Position numbers and translations under genes: made by a program. Below the pieces are notes generated by a model that was not told the DNA's origin, did not search any database, and saw nothing but the letters and a program-made list of their open reading frames with translations. From Agrobacterium salinitolerans (GTDB lineage Bacteria; Pseudomonadota; Alphaproteobacteria; Rhizobiales; Rhizobiaceae), in contig NZ_MRDH01000016.1 in the NCBI RefSeq assembly GCF_002008225.1, forward strand, positions 62,240 to 126,239: a DNA stretch of 64,000 nucleotides, read 5' to 3'. This document shows, one piece after another, positions 42,839 through 51,935 of this stretch (within the stretch, counting starts at the first letter, position 1; every line of letters starts with the position of its first letter).

Positions 42839-44134
42839 TCACGCGATGCCGAGCGCGCGCGATTTTAGCGGAGCGGTTTCGGTGACGATCCCGGCCACCT
42901 CGTCGATGGCGCCAAAGACGCTGCTTAAATCTTCCGCCGTCGAACAATAGGGCGGCATCAGGTAAAGCACATTGCCGAGGGGCCGGATAACGAACCCGCG
43001 CTTACGGAACAATTGCCGCATGCGCGGCCCCGCCTCGGCGAGATACCCGCCGGCGGGCGTCACGAGATCGAGGGCCGCGATGGTCCCCATTTGCCGAATA
43101 CCGGTAAAACGCCGGTCATCTGCAAATCGCTGGAGATTGTCGTGCAGAACCTGTTGCAATTGCCCCATGCGTTGAAGCACGGGCTCATCCCGCCAGACCT
43201 GAAGATTGGCGACAGCCGCAGCACAGGCGATCGGATTAGCCGTATAGGAACTGGAATGGAAGAAGGTCTTGCGGCGATCCGTCGAAAAATGCGCATCGAA
43301 AATCTCCGCACTGCACAACGTTGCCGCCAGCGGCAAGGAGCCGCCGGTCAGGCCCTTGGAGGTACACAGAATATCCGGGGCAATGCCGGCCTGTTCGCAG
43401 GCGAACATGGTTCCGGTTCTGCCCCAGCCCGTCATCACCTCGTCTGCAATGACGAGGCAGCCATGGCGTTCGGCGATCTGTTTCAGCCCGGCCAGAACAT
43501 CCGCGCCGTAAATCTTCATGCCGCCCGCCCCGAGCACCAGCGGCTCGACCAACAGGGCGGCGATACGGCCTGAACGGCAGAAGTTTTCGAACATGTCCAG
43601 CGTGTGCTGTTCGTTGCCCGCTTCCGGAAAAGCCAGCCGGTCGACGCCGAAGAGCAGCGGTTCGTAAGCGACATTGAAGACACCGCGCTCACCGGTCGAC
43701 ATGGTGCCGATAGTGTCGCCGTGATAGCCGTGTTCCATTACCACGATACGGTCGCGCTTTTCTCCGCGATTATGGAAATATCCCAGCGCCATTTTCAGCG
43801 CTACCTCAACCGCAGTCGAGCCGCTATCGGAATAAAACACATGGTTTAGCCCGGCGGGCGCAAGCTCGATCAGCCCGCGCGCCAGCGTTTCGGCGGGTTC
43901 ATGGGAGAACTCGGCGAAAATGACCTGATCGAAGGCCTCTGTCGCAGCGCGGATGGCCGCCATGATCGCCGGGTGCCGGTGCCCGTGGGTGATGACCCAC
44001 CAGGAGGAAATGGCGTCGAACAGGCGATTGCCGTCCTCATCGACGAGAAATGCGCCTTCCGCAGAAACCACGCGTTTCATTGGCGGTTCCAGCCCATGCT
44101 GGGTGAAGGGATGCCAGATCGGGGAACGGCTCAT
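42839..44134 (-). CDS. bioA: Adenosylmethionine-8-amino-7-oxononanoate aminotransferase (DAPA synthase)
   Basis: The protein has 431 residues, the standard BioA length. It starts with [20 protein letters not shown]. The class III aminotransferase motif [19 protein letters not shown] and the PLP lysine in [14 protein letters not shown] are in place. It converts KAPA to DAPA with S-adenosylmethionine as amino donor. The start overlaps the bioD stop (ATGA, 44131-44134). Confidence 0.96.
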   Translation of the reverse strand: MSRSPIWHPFTQHGLEPPMKRVVSAEGAFLVDEDGNRLFDAISSWWVITHGHRHPAIMAAIRAATEAFDQVIFAEFSHEPAETLARGLIELAPAGLNHVFYSDSGSTAVEVALKMALGYFHNRGEKRDRIVVMEHGYHGDTIGTMSTGERGVFNVAYEPLLFGVDRLAFPEAGNEQHTLDMFENFCRSGRIAALLVEPLVLGAGGMKIYGADVLAGLKQIAERHGCLVIADEVMTGWGRTGTMFACEQAGIAPDILCTSKGLTGGSLPLAATLCSAEIFDAHFSTDRRKTFFHSSSYTANPIACAAAVANLQVWRDEPVLQRMGQLQQVLHDNLQRFADDRRFTGIRQMGTIAALDLVTPAGGYLAEAGPRMRQLFRKRGFVIRPLGNVLYLMPPYCSTAEDLSSVFGAIDEVAGIVTETAPLKSRALGIA

Positions 44135-44769
44135 GCCGGCGTCTCCAGAAAATCAGCGAGATTGAAGTGTCGCGCAAAGGCCCGATGCAGCGCCTCCGAT
44201 GTCATCTCCGGCAGGCGCGGCAGACGTCCAAGCGGGCGAACGGCGCCTATATTGGCGATGACGCGCTCATTTTCCCGGTTCTCGTCTCCGATGAAAACCA
44301 CGCCCTGCACGGGAATGGCACGGTGCCGCAACGCCTCGAGCGAGAGCAGCGTGTGGTTGATGGTGCCCAACGACGTCCTTGCGCATAACACAAGCGGAAT
44401 TTGCCAGCGGGCGAAGATATCGGCGAAGAGCACCGTGTCCGTCAGCGGCACCAGAAGCCCGCCCGCCCCCTCGATCACCAGCGGTCCATCCGTTTGCGGC
44501 GGCAGCAGCAGCGCGGGATCGATCGTTATATTCTCGCCGCGTGCCGACAGATGCGGCGAAGCCGGCATTTTGAGGCGATAGGCCTCCGGTAGAATACGCC
44601 CGCGCGGCACGCCACCCAGCCGTTCCACCGTCTCGCTGTCTGTTTCTTCCTCCAGCCCGGATTGCACGGGTTTCCAGTAATATGCCTGCAGGGCCTGGGT
44701 CAGCGCTGCGGAAAAAACCGTCTTGCCGATGCCCGTGTCGGTGCCGGAGATGACGAAACGAGGGCTCAT
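44131..44769 (-). CDS. bioD: Dethiobiotin synthetase
   Basis: The protein has 212 residues. The P-loop [20 protein letters not shown] is at the N-terminus, with [12 protein letters not shown] in the middle and [20 protein letters not shown] later. It closes the ureido ring of dethiobiotin using ATP and CO2. Both ends overlap neighbouring genes by 4 bp within bioBFDA. Confidence 0.95.
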   Translation of the reverse strand: MSPRFVISGTDTGIGKTVFSAALTQALQAYYWKPVQSGLEEETDSETVERLGGVPRGRILPEAYRLKMPASPHLSARGENITIDPALLLPPQTDGPLVIEGAGGLLVPLTDTVLFADIFARWQIPLVLCARTSLGTINHTLLSLEALRHRAIPVQGVVFIGDENRENERVIANIGAVRPLGRLPRLPEMTSEALHRAFARHFNLADFLETPA

Positions 44770-45911
44770 CTCCGCTCCTCCGCAAGCGAAAGGGCGAGCA
44801 GCCCGATCATATTGGCGATCTGGCTTTCATCCACATTGAGCGTGATGGCGATGCGCAGGCGCGCCGTGCCCTCCGGCACCGTCGGCGGGCGGATCGCCCG
44901 CACATCGAAACCACCCTCCCGCAAATGCGCGGCGATACGCAGCGAACGGGCATTGTCGCCTATCATCACCGGTAATATCTGCGAGCCGCTGGGCGCAACG
45001 CCGAGCCGGGAGCGAAGCTCCTCGCCGGCAAAGTTTACCAGTTCCGCCAGCCGCAAGCGCCGCCATGGTTCATCGTCGACGATGCGCAGGGCTTCCCGAA
45101 CCGCAGCAGCCATCAGCGGCGAAGGTGCGGTCGAATAGATGAAACCGCGGGCGCGGTTGACGAGATAATCGGCGAGAACCGCCGGCAGGCTCAAAAGCGC
45201 ACCGGAAAGACCGAGCGCCTTGCCGCAGGTGTGCAACGCCACCAAATTGTCCCGGCCTTCCAGCTCCGCGGCAAGGCCACGCCCGCCGGGGCCGAAAACA
45301 CCGGTGGCATGAGCCTCGTCGACGACAAGGAAGCCCTCATATTTCCCGGCAAGATCAGCCAGGGCCGAAAGCGGCGCACGGTCGCCATCCATGGAATAAA
45401 GGCTTTCGACGGCGATCCACGGTCGGCCCCGGCCACCCTCTTGCCGCCAGCGGATTATTTCCCGTTCGAATGCCTCGACCTGATTATGCGGCACCGCGAT
45501 CGCCTTCGCCTTGCCGGCCACGATACCGTCATGGACGCTGGCATGGATCAGGGCGTCGTGAAGAACGAGGTCTTCCCGCAGCGGCAATGTGGAGAACAGT
45601 GCGACATTAGCGGTAAAACCGCTGCCGAAATAGATCGCTTTTTCCGCCCCGAAAAGCACCGCCGCTTCCGCTTCCAGCGCCTCATGTTCGGGATGGTTGC
45701 CGCGCAGCAGCCGCGAGCCGCCGGCCCCCACCGGCACGCCCCTTCCGATGGCGTCGGCGATTGCCGCCTTCAGCCGGGGTGAATCGGCAAGCCCCAGATA
45801 GTCGTTGGAGGTGAAGTCGACCCCCTGTTGAGGAGCAAGCGCGCGCAGCCGCGATTTGCGCTCCAGGCCGGCAAGCTTCGCCTCGTAGGGGGAGAACGCC
45901 GCAAGGTTCAC
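44766..45911 (-). CDS. bioF: 8-amino-7-oxononanoate synthase (KAPA synthase)
   Basis: The protein has 381 residues. The alpha-oxoamine synthase landmarks are [34 protein letters not shown] and the PLP-lysine segment [15 protein letters not shown]. It condenses pimeloyl-thioester with alanine. The GTG at 45911 was preferred because it overlaps the bioB stop (GTGA) and stands six bases from GGGAGG; the GTG at 45917 touches that ribosome site. Confidence 0.94.
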   Translation of the reverse strand: MNLAAFSPYEAKLAGLERKSRLRALAPQQGVDFTSNDYLGLADSPRLKAAIADAIGRGVPVGAGGSRLLRGNHPEHEALEAEAAVLFGAEKAIYFGSGFTANVALFSTLPLREDLVLHDALIHASVHDGIVAGKAKAIAVPHNQVEAFEREIIRWRQEGGRGRPWIAVESLYSMDGDRAPLSALADLAGKYEGFLVVDEAHATGVFGPGGRGLAAELEGRDNLVALHTCGKALGLSGALLSLPAVLADYLVNRARGFIYSTAPSPLMAAAVREALRIVDDEPWRRLRLAELVNFAGEELRSRLGVAPSGSQILPVMIGDNARSLRIAAHLREGGFDVRAIRPPTVPEGTARLRIAITLNVDESQIANMIGLLALSLAEERR

Positions 45912-46942
45912 CGGCACCCTCCCGCCTCCCCAGACTGCAATTCCGTGGACTGCAATTCCATCGGCCTCAGGCCCAGACGGCGGAAAAGCGCCGTGTCGTG
46001 GTCCTCACCCGGATTATCCGCCGTCAGCAGCGTCTCGCCGATGAAGATGGAGTTGGCGCCGGCCAGGAAACAGAGCGCCTGTGTCTCATCGCTCATCTCC
46101 GTGCGCCCGGCCGAAAGCCGCACATGCGAATGCGGCATGAGGATACGCGCCAGCGCGATGGTGCGGACGAAATCGATGGGATCGACGGGATCGGCATTGG
46201 CAAGCTTCGATCCGGGGATCGGGATCAGCATGTTGATCGGCACGCTTTCCGGCGGAACCGGTAGATTGGCGAGCGTCACCAGCATCGAGATCCGGTCTTC
46301 CACCGTTTCCCCCATGCCGAGAATGCCGCCGGCGCAGACCTTGATGCCGGCATCGCGGACATTGGCCAGCGTTTCCAGCCGGTCCTCGAAGGTGCGGGTG
46401 GTGATGATCTCAGAATAAAACCGCTCGGAAGTGTCGACGTTGTGGTTGTAGTAGTCGAGACCGGCATCGGCTAGCCGTTCGGATTGCTCCGGCGTCAGCA
46501 TGCCGAGCGTCATGCAGGTTTCCATGCCGAGCGCCTTCACGCCCTCGACCATGGCCACCACGGCCTCCATGTCGCGCTCCTTGGGATTGCGCCAGGCAGC
46601 ACCCATGCAATAACGCGTCGCGCCGCCTTCCTTCGCCTTGCGCGCCTCAGCCAGCACCCGCTCCACTTCCATGAGTTTGGAGGCCTTGAGGCCTGTCGGG
46701 TTGCGGGCGGACTGGCTGCAATAGCTGCAATCCTCCGGGCAGCCGCCGGTCTTGATGGATAAAAGCCGGCTCATCTGGATGGCGTTCGGATCGAAATGAC
46801 AGCGATGCACCTGCTGGGCGCGGAACAGAAGATCGTTAAACGGCAAATTATAGATAATTATGGCTTCCTCAAGCGACGAACGATCTCCAGGACTCGCAAT
46901 TGGAGCTAGATTTCTGTCAATTTGCGTCACGATCTGGCCCAT
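45908..46942 (-). CDS. bioB: Biotin synthase (radical SAM)
   Basis: The protein has 344 residues. The radical-SAM motif [13 protein letters not shown] is followed by [13 protein letters not shown] and [12 protein letters not shown], the usual BioB landmarks with ligands for both iron-sulphur clusters. It inserts sulphur into dethiobiotin. The ATG at 46940-46942 has GAGGGAAAGATC upstream. A BioR-type box lies inside the first 35 codons. A short glycine-cysteine tail follows the conserved domain. It is the first gene of bioBFDAZ. Confidence 0.95.
   Translation of the reverse strand: MGQIVTQIDRNLAPIASPGDRSSLEEAIIIYNLPFNDLLFRAQQVHRCHFDPNAIQMSRLLSIKTGGCPEDCSYCSQSARNPTGLKASKLMEVERVLAEARKAKEGGATRYCMGAAWRNPKERDMEAVVAMVEGVKALGMETCMTLGMLTPEQSERLADAGLDYYNHNVDTSERFYSEIITTRTFEDRLETLANVRDAGIKVCAGGILGMGETVEDRISMLVTLANLPVPPESVPINMLIPIPGSKLANADPVDPIDFVRTIALARILMPHSHVRLSAGRTEMSDETQALCFLAGANSIFIGETLLTADNPGEDHDTALFRRLGLRPMELQSTELQSGEAGGCR
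46848..46857. promoter_or_regulatory. BioR-type box TTATAGATAA within the bioB reading frame
   Basis: This is an exact match to the known alphaproteobacterial BioR (GntR family) recognition sequence TTATAGATAA/TTATCTATAA. It lies 86-95 bases downstream of the assigned bioB start. It is therefore an intragenic operator candidate, unless bioB actually starts later, which the protein alignment pattern does not support. Confidence 0.6.
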
Positions 46943-46965
46943 CTGTCGATCTTTCCCTCAAAATA

Positions 46966-46992
46966 AATAGATAGAAGTTCGTTTTATCTATT
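46966..46992. promoter_or_regulatory. BioR-like inverted repeat in the bioB promoter
   Basis: AATAGATA (46966-46973) and TATCTATT (46985-46992) are perfect arms (9 bp if extended one base on each side) with TATCTAT cores like the BioR box. The distal arm overlaps the proposed -10 hexamer of bioB. Repression by biotin-loaded BioR would be expected; no bioR gene is in the window. Confidence 0.55.
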
Positions 46993-47014
46993 TTTCTCGA
47001 ACCCCGTTTTGCAA
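46985..47014 (-). promoter_or_regulatory. Candidate sigma-70 promoter of bioBFDAZ
   Basis: On the minus strand TTGCAA (47009-47014) is separated by 18 bases from TAGATA (46985-46990). Transcription would start about 35 bases before the bioB ATG. Confidence 0.45.
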
Positions 47015-47040
47015 GCACTTTTTTCGGGAAAGATTTTTTG

Positions 47041-47317
47041 ACAGGAGAGATGGGCGGCAGATGCGGGAGCAGGATCGTTGGGGCCATGGGGTTATCGCCG
47101 GCTGGGATTCGAACAGACGGGACGCTCCGCCCTCGGCGGACAGGGGCGACCCTATCCGCTCGATCCTCTTCAATGTCGCGCAACGGGAGAATAGGCCGCA
47201 AGCTACGCCAGTACGCTTGCCACCCGCGCTGCGCGGGAATGCGACATGACGGCTTTCGTCAATGGTTATGAGGTATATCCATTGACAAATCACAGGAGTG
47301 CAGCTTTTCTATCCCGC
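47041..47317. other. Intergenic region between bioB and the copper operon
   Basis: No gene is supported here. ORFs on both strands have no family pattern. A GGGATTCGAAC run near 47103 resembles a tRNA T-loop on the minus strand, but the flanking bases do not pair into a stem. TTGACA at 47282-47287 could be the -35 box of the copper operon; the matching -10 (TTTTCT) is weak. Confidence 0.5.
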
Positions 47318-47731
47318 ATGCGTGAGATGTTGCGAGCATCGAAATTAATGGCCCTGTTGTTCAGACTGGTGATGATCCTGTCACTGGCGGGCTATAGCGT
47401 TTCCACTGTCGATGCCGCAATGCATCCTGCCGAAGCCGGTGGAATGCAGCACGATCAGTCCGCCATGATCGACCACGGCGCGATGATGGACCATGGCGGT
47501 TCAACCATGATGTCCGATAGTCATGATCACAACGACATGACCGCCGAGCATGATAGCGGCGCCCAAAAAACCGCAAAGCCCCAATGCTGCGGCGATTTCT
47601 GTCTCGGCATGGCGGTCCTGATCAGCCACGACACCACTGGCAGACCCGTCGTCAACAGCATCCGCTCGTTCCTCGATGACAGCAAGGCGCTGGGCCAGAC
47701 TCCGCTGCTTCACCGTCCCCCGAATATCTGA
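47318..47731 (+). CDS. Small exported Met/His-rich protein heading the copper operon
   Basis: The protein has 137 residues from the ATG at 47318; an ATG at 47327 is an alternative. A hydrophobic signal segment (LMALLFRLVMILSLAGYSV) is followed by a stretch rich in Met and His (GGMQHDQSAMIDHGAMMDHG, SDSHDHNDM) and then QCCGDFCLGMAVL. Such spacing suits Cu(I)/Cu(II) binding. I do not recognise the family. Position ahead of TolC-like, multicopper oxidase and CusF genes suggests a periplasmic copper-binding role (inference). Confidence 0.65.
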   Translation: MREMLRASKLMALLFRLVMILSLAGYSVSTVDAAMHPAEAGGMQHDQSAMIDHGAMMDHGGSTMMSDSHDHNDMTAEHDSGAQKTAKPQCCGDFCLGMAVLISHDTTGRPVVNSIRSFLDDSKALGQTPLLHRPPNI

Positions 47732-47818
47732 ACAGGCAAAGCCCGCCTTTGGGCAATGACCGTGCGTGAGCGGCTTTAGCGCCGTCGCGCCGTTGAATCT
47801 CCTGTTCGGAAAATAACC

Positions 47819-48049
47819 ATGAACCCAATTTACATTGTGGTTGCAGTGCCCCTGCTTTTGGGCGGCTGCACAGCCACATCCCTGATGAACGAGACCGCCT
47901 CCTATGACGACGCGGCAAACCCGTCGCTCGGCGCCGCCCCTATCCGCTATCAGACCCCGGTCGCGGGTTACGCGCACCGCACGCCGGTGGATCCGAAGCC
48001 CTGGCGGAACCAGAACGATGCGCAGGCTCCGAAAGGAGACGCATCATGA
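47819..48049 (+). CDS. Small predicted lipoprotein of the copper operon
   Basis: The protein has 76 residues. The lipobox LLLGGC places the lipidated cysteine at residue 17. The rest is short and proline-rich, with no domain. The stop overlaps the start of the TolC-like gene (ATGA, 48046-48049), so the two are translated together. Its function is unknown. It may assist the outer-membrane protein. Confidence 0.7.
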   Translation: MNPIYIVVAVPLLLGGCTATSLMNETASYDDAANPSLGAAPIRYQTPVAGYAHRTPVDPKPWRNQNDAQAPKGDAS

Positions 48050-49521
48050 CGATACTTACCTTCAAACTGGGCGCGAAACTCGCGGCCACCCTTTGCCTGC
48101 CGTTTCTTCTTGGCAGCTGTGTCACGGCCGCCCAGTATGCGTCGCGCGACGCCGGTTTCACCAATGTTTCGGCCAGGACATCCGAGGCGACGGGAAAACA
48201 GGCGGTCTGGGTGCAGAACCGGACCGAGGCGCAGGCGACGCAGGCCCGCGTTAAATCGCTGATGGCAGAGAGCAAGACCCTTGATGTCGAGACGGCGGTG
48301 CAGGTTGCGCTGCTGAACAACAAAGGCCTTCAGGCGGCCTATGCCGATCTCGGCGAATCCGCCGCCACCGCATGGCAATCGACCATGCTGATCAATCCGC
48401 GGATCGGCATCGGGCTGACGGGGATCGGCACCCCAGGTCTCAGGGCCTACAAGGCGATCGAAGGTGTCGTCGTCACCAATATTCTGGCGCTCGCCACCCT
48501 CAAGAAAAATGTCGAGATCGCCGATACCGGTTTCCGTAAGGCGCAGCTTGGCGCCGCGCTGAAGACGCTGCAACTGGCGTCTGATACCCGCCGCGCCTGG
48601 ATCACCGCAGTGGCGGCATGGGAAAATGTCGGCCAGCTGGCGCAGGCACAGACCGCGGCGGATGCCGCCTCGGAACTTGCCGTCAAGCTTGGGGAAGCGG
48701 GTTCGCTCAACAAGGAAGGCCAAGCCCGCGAGCAGGTCTTTTACGCCGAACTGACGGGCCAGATCGCCAAGGCGCGGCTTGAGGCCCGCCTTGCCAAGGA
48801 GGAACTGACGCGGCTGATGGGACTGTGGGGCGCCGACATCGAATACACCATTCCCAACCGCCTGCCCCCGCTTCCGAAGGCGCTTGCCAAACGGGACATG
48901 ATCGAGGCCGAGGCGCTGCAGCGCCGCGTGGACCTGCAGATGACCAGGCTCGATTTGGAGGCAACCGCCCGATCGTTCAAGCTCACCGAAGCCACCCGAT
49001 ATGTGACCGATCTCGAAATCCGCTCCGGCTTCGAGACCGAACGCGAGCTGGAGGATGGCGAAAAACACAAGCAGACAACCGGCAATGCAGAGCTGGAATT
49101 CGTCATTCCGATCTTCGATTCCGGTCAGGCACGCATGCGGGAATCCGAACTCGCCTATATGCGTGCGGCGAACCTGCTGGCGGAAAAGGCGGTCAATGTC
49201 CGCTCGGAAGCCCGCTCCGCCTATCAGGCCTATCGCTCAAATTACGACATCGCCCGACACTACCGCAACAGCGTGGTGCCGCTGCGCACCAAAATCGAGG
49301 AGCAGTCGCTGCTGACCTATAATGGCATGATCACCAACACCTTCGAGCTTCTGGCCGACAGCCGGGAAAAGGTCAGTTCCAACCTGCTGGCCATCAATGC
49401 CAAACGCGACTTCTGGCTCGCGGAGGCCGGCCTCGCTCCCGCCATCTACGGGGGAGGTACGGGTGCTGCGGCAGGTGCGGAGACCGAGGTTGCCGCCGCT
49501 GGCGGCGGTGGCGGACACTGA
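48046..49521 (+). CDS. TolC-family outer-membrane efflux protein
   Basis: The protein has 491 residues. A signal with possible lipobox (LCLPFLLGSC) precedes two OEP repeats rich in coiled-coil helices: KTLDVETAVQVALLNNKGLQ, LEARLAKEELTRLMGLWGAD, and ELEFVIPIFDSGQARMRESE in the second repeat. It forms a channel through the outer membrane. No RND pump or membrane-fusion protein gene is beside it, which is unusual. The C-terminus is glycine/alanine-rich. Confidence 0.88.
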   Translation: MTILTFKLGAKLAATLCLPFLLGSCVTAAQYASRDAGFTNVSARTSEATGKQAVWVQNRTEAQATQARVKSLMAESKTLDVETAVQVALLNNKGLQAAYADLGESAATAWQSTMLINPRIGIGLTGIGTPGLRAYKAIEGVVVTNILALATLKKNVEIADTGFRKAQLGAALKTLQLASDTRRAWITAVAAWENVGQLAQAQTAADAASELAVKLGEAGSLNKEGQAREQVFYAELTGQIAKARLEARLAKEELTRLMGLWGADIEYTIPNRLPPLPKALAKRDMIEAEALQRRVDLQMTRLDLEATARSFKLTEATRYVTDLEIRSGFETERELEDGEKHKQTTGNAELEFVIPIFDSGQARMRESELAYMRAANLLAEKAVNVRSEARSAYQAYRSNYDIARHYRNSVVPLRTKIEEQSLLTYNGMITNTFELLADSREKVSSNLLAINAKRDFWLAEAGLAPAIYGGGTGAAAGAETEVAAAGGGGGH

Positions 49522-49535
49522 GAAAGGAAATCACC

Positions 49536-50885
49536 ATGTTCAATAGAAGAAACTTTCTGGGTGTCGGCGCCGCCATGGTCTCCTCGGCGGCCTGGGCGAA
49601 AACATCCAACACCAGCCTGCCGGAAGCGGCCGTGATGGAAACGGCCGCGACCCAGGCCCCGGTCAAGCCCACTACCGGCCCCGATTACAACCCTGTGGTC
49701 ACGTTGAACGGCTGGACCCTGCCCTTCCGGATGAACAACGGCGTCAAGGAATTCCACCTTGTCGCCGAGCCGGTGGAGCGCGAAATGGCGGAGGGCATGA
49801 CCGCCCGTCTCTGGGGTTATAACGGTCAGTCGCCCGGCCCGACCATCGAGGCCGTCGAAGGCGACCGGGTGCGTATTTTCGTCACCAACAAGCTGCCGGA
49901 ACATACGACGATCCACTGGCACGGCATGATCCTGCCGTCCGGCATGGATGGGGTGGGCGGCCTGTCGCAGCCGCATATTCCTGTCGGCAAGACCTTCGTC
50001 TACGAGTTCGACCTCGTGAAATCGGGCACCTTCATGTACCACCCGCATTCGGACGAGATGGTGCAGATGGCGATGGGCATGATGGGTTTCTTCGTTGTCC
50101 ATCCGAAGGACCCCACCTTCATGCCGGTAGACCGCGATTTCGTGTTCCTCCTCAACGCCTTCGACATCAACCCCGGCGCCTCCGTTCCCAAGATCATGAC
50201 GATGACGGATTTCAACCTGTGGGCATGGAACAGCAGGGTGTTTCCGGGCATCGATCCGCTGGTGGTTTCCAAGGACGACCGGGTGCGCGTGCGCGTCGGC
50301 AACCTGACCATGACCAACCATCCGATCCACATGCATGGTTACGATTTCGAGGTGACCTGCACGGATGGCGGCTGGGTGCGGCCCGAGGCGCGCTGGCCGG
50401 AGGTTAGCATCGACATTCCCGTCGGCGCCATGCGCGCCTACGAATTCGACGCCAAATATGTCGGCGACTGGGCGATCCATTGCCACAAGTCGCACCATAC
50501 GATGAACGCCATGGGACATGACGTCCCGACCTTCATCGGCGTCGACAAGAAGGCTGTCGCAGAGAAAATCCGCAAGGTGCGGCCGGAATATATGCCGATG
50601 GGCACCGCCGGCATGGCCGATATGGGCGCGATGGAAATGGAAATCCCTGAAAATACCGTACCCATGATGACGGGTTGGGGGCCGCACGGCCCGATCGAAA
50701 TGGGCGGCATGTTCTCCGTGGTGAAGGTCCGCGAAGGCATCTCCGCGGGCGATTACTCAGATCCCGGCTGGTACGAAAATCCGCCCGGAACCCAGGCCTG
50801 GGAATGGACCGGCACGTTGCCGGATACGACCAAGACCAATGACCCCAAAACGCAGATCACGCCGAAACCGATGAAACACGGCTGA
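49536..50885 (+). CDS. Multicopper oxidase (CopA/CueO-like laccase fold)
   Basis: The protein has 449 residues. A Tat signal is seen at the start (NRRNFLGVGAAMVSSAAWA). Copper ligand motifs are complete: HWHGMI, MYHPHSDEM, HPIHMHGYDFEV and the C-terminal WAIHCHKSHHTMNAMGH that holds the T1 Cys-His pair and T2/T3 histidines. It should oxidise Cu(I) in the periplasm. Methionine-rich runs lie after the last motif (MPMGTAGMADMGAMEMEI). It follows the TolC-like gene after 14 bases with GAAAGGAAATC. Confidence 0.93.
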   Translation: MFNRRNFLGVGAAMVSSAAWAKTSNTSLPEAAVMETAATQAPVKPTTGPDYNPVVTLNGWTLPFRMNNGVKEFHLVAEPVEREMAEGMTARLWGYNGQSPGPTIEAVEGDRVRIFVTNKLPEHTTIHWHGMILPSGMDGVGGLSQPHIPVGKTFVYEFDLVKSGTFMYHPHSDEMVQMAMGMMGFFVVHPKDPTFMPVDRDFVFLLNAFDINPGASVPKIMTMTDFNLWAWNSRVFPGIDPLVVSKDDRVRVRVGNLTMTNHPIHMHGYDFEVTCTDGGWVRPEARWPEVSIDIPVGAMRAYEFDAKYVGDWAIHCHKSHHTMNAMGHDVPTFIGVDKKAVAEKIRKVRPEYMPMGTAGMADMGAMEMEIPENTVPMMTGWGPHGPIEMGGMFSVVKVREGISAGDYSDPGWYENPPGTQAWEWTGTLPDTTKTNDPKTQITPKPMKHG

Positions 50886-50939
50886 TCGCGCAGCCACACA
50901 CACCCACAAGATCCCTCACCAAAATCAAGGAAATATGGA

Positions 50940-51416
50940 ATGACCAAACTGAAAATTGCACTGCTTCTTGCCGCTCTCGCCACGCCCGCCCTTGCATCGG
51001 GCACTCATGGCGGCGGCCATGAAGCGATGGCGATCGGTGAACCGGGCGACAAGGCCAAGGTGACCCAGACCATTCAGGTGACGATGAAGGAAACGCCTGA
51101 TGGAAAGATGGTGTTCACGCCCACCAAATTCGAATTCAAAAAGGGCAAAACGGTTCGCTTCGCCGTGAAGAATGTCGGCGAACTGGACCATGAATTCATT
51201 CTCGACGAACAGAAGGCCAATCTGGAGCACAAGGCCGCCATGGAGAAGGCTCCGGAAATGGAGCACGACAATCCGAATGCGATCAGCCTCGCGCCCGGCG
51301 AAAGCGGCGAAATCATCTGGAAATTCACCAATGACGGCATGTTCGAATTCGCCTGCCTGAAGCCCGGACATTACGAGGCCGGCATGCGCGGCGATCTCAA
51401 AGTTTCTGCAAAGTAA
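50940..51416 (+). CDS. Periplasmic cupredoxin-domain copper protein
   Basis: The protein has 158 residues. A signal peptide (LKIALLLAALATPALA) precedes a cupredoxin domain. Type 1 copper ligands can be assigned as His in GELDHEFIL and Cys, His and Met in FACLKPGHYEAGM. HGGGHEAMAIGE near the mature N-terminus may add a metal site. It may carry electrons or copper for the oxidase encoded before it. The ribosome site AAGGAAATATGGA precedes the ATG. Confidence 0.9.
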   Translation: MTKLKIALLLAALATPALASGTHGGGHEAMAIGEPGDKAKVTQTIQVTMKETPDGKMVFTPTKFEFKKGKTVRFAVKNVGELDHEFILDEQKANLEHKAAMEKAPEMEHDNPNAISLAPGESGEIIWKFTNDGMFEFACLKPGHYEAGMRGDLKVSAK

Positions 51417-51439
51417 CCCGGCAACAAAGGAATCTGACC

Positions 51440-51724
51440 ATGAAGACCCTCGTAAAAATCGCCGTTGCAACGGCACTCCTGCTCACCGCTCCCCTCAGTG
51501 CATTCGCGGAAGAATTCACCAAGGGAACGGTCAAAAAGGTCGATACCGCAGCCAAGAAGGTCACCATCATCCATGAAGAACTGAAGAACCTCGACATGCC
51601 GGCCATGACGATGGTGTTTCGCGTCAAGGACGATGCGATCCTCGCCAAGCTCAAGGAAGGCGCCAATATCGAGTTCGTCGCCGAACGCGAAAACGGCAAG
51701 CTGGTCGTCGCCCAGGTGAAATAA
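51440..51724 (+). CDS. CusF-like periplasmic copper chaperone
   Basis: The protein has 94 residues with a 23-residue signal peptide. The OB-fold keeps H45, M56 and M58 of the CusF metal site (IIHEELKNLDMPAMTMVF). M53 stands where E. coli CusF has the Trp that stacks on Cu(I). It binds Cu(I)/Ag(I) in the periplasm. It is the last gene of the copper operon, 23 bases after the cupredoxin gene. Confidence 0.88.
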   Translation: MKTLVKIAVATALLLTAPLSAFAEEFTKGTVKKVDTAAKKVTIIHEELKNLDMPAMTMVFRVKDDAILAKLKEGANIEFVAERENGKLVVAQVK

Positions 51725-51737
51725 GACATCGGCAGTT

Positions 51738-51772
51738 GCACACGCCTGTGAGAGATCCGCACAGGCGTGTGC
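51738..51772 (+). terminator. Strong hairpin after the copper operon
   Basis: GCACACGCCTGTG (51738-51750) and CACAGGCGTGTGC (51760-51772) form a perfect 13-bp stem with a 9-base loop, 14 bases after the CusF-like stop. No T-run follows, so it may act with Rho or as an mRNA 3' stabiliser. Confidence 0.55.
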
Positions 51773-51935
51773 GATACGATGGTAAAGAAGCCACGGGATC
51801 GCAGATTTTCCCGAGCTGGCATCATCCCTAAAGCTGATCCATTCCAGCATGCTGCGGCCCTGTTTCCGCGCTTCCAGGCGCAACGCTGCTAATGACGAGG
51901 CGAAGAAAACAGCTTTCCCTCTTGCAGCCGTCGCC

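Noticed and set aside
47090-47200. tRNA-like GTTCGAATCCC signal on the minus strand
   Set aside because: The bases flanking the T-loop do not pair, and no acceptor or anticodon stem can be drawn around it.
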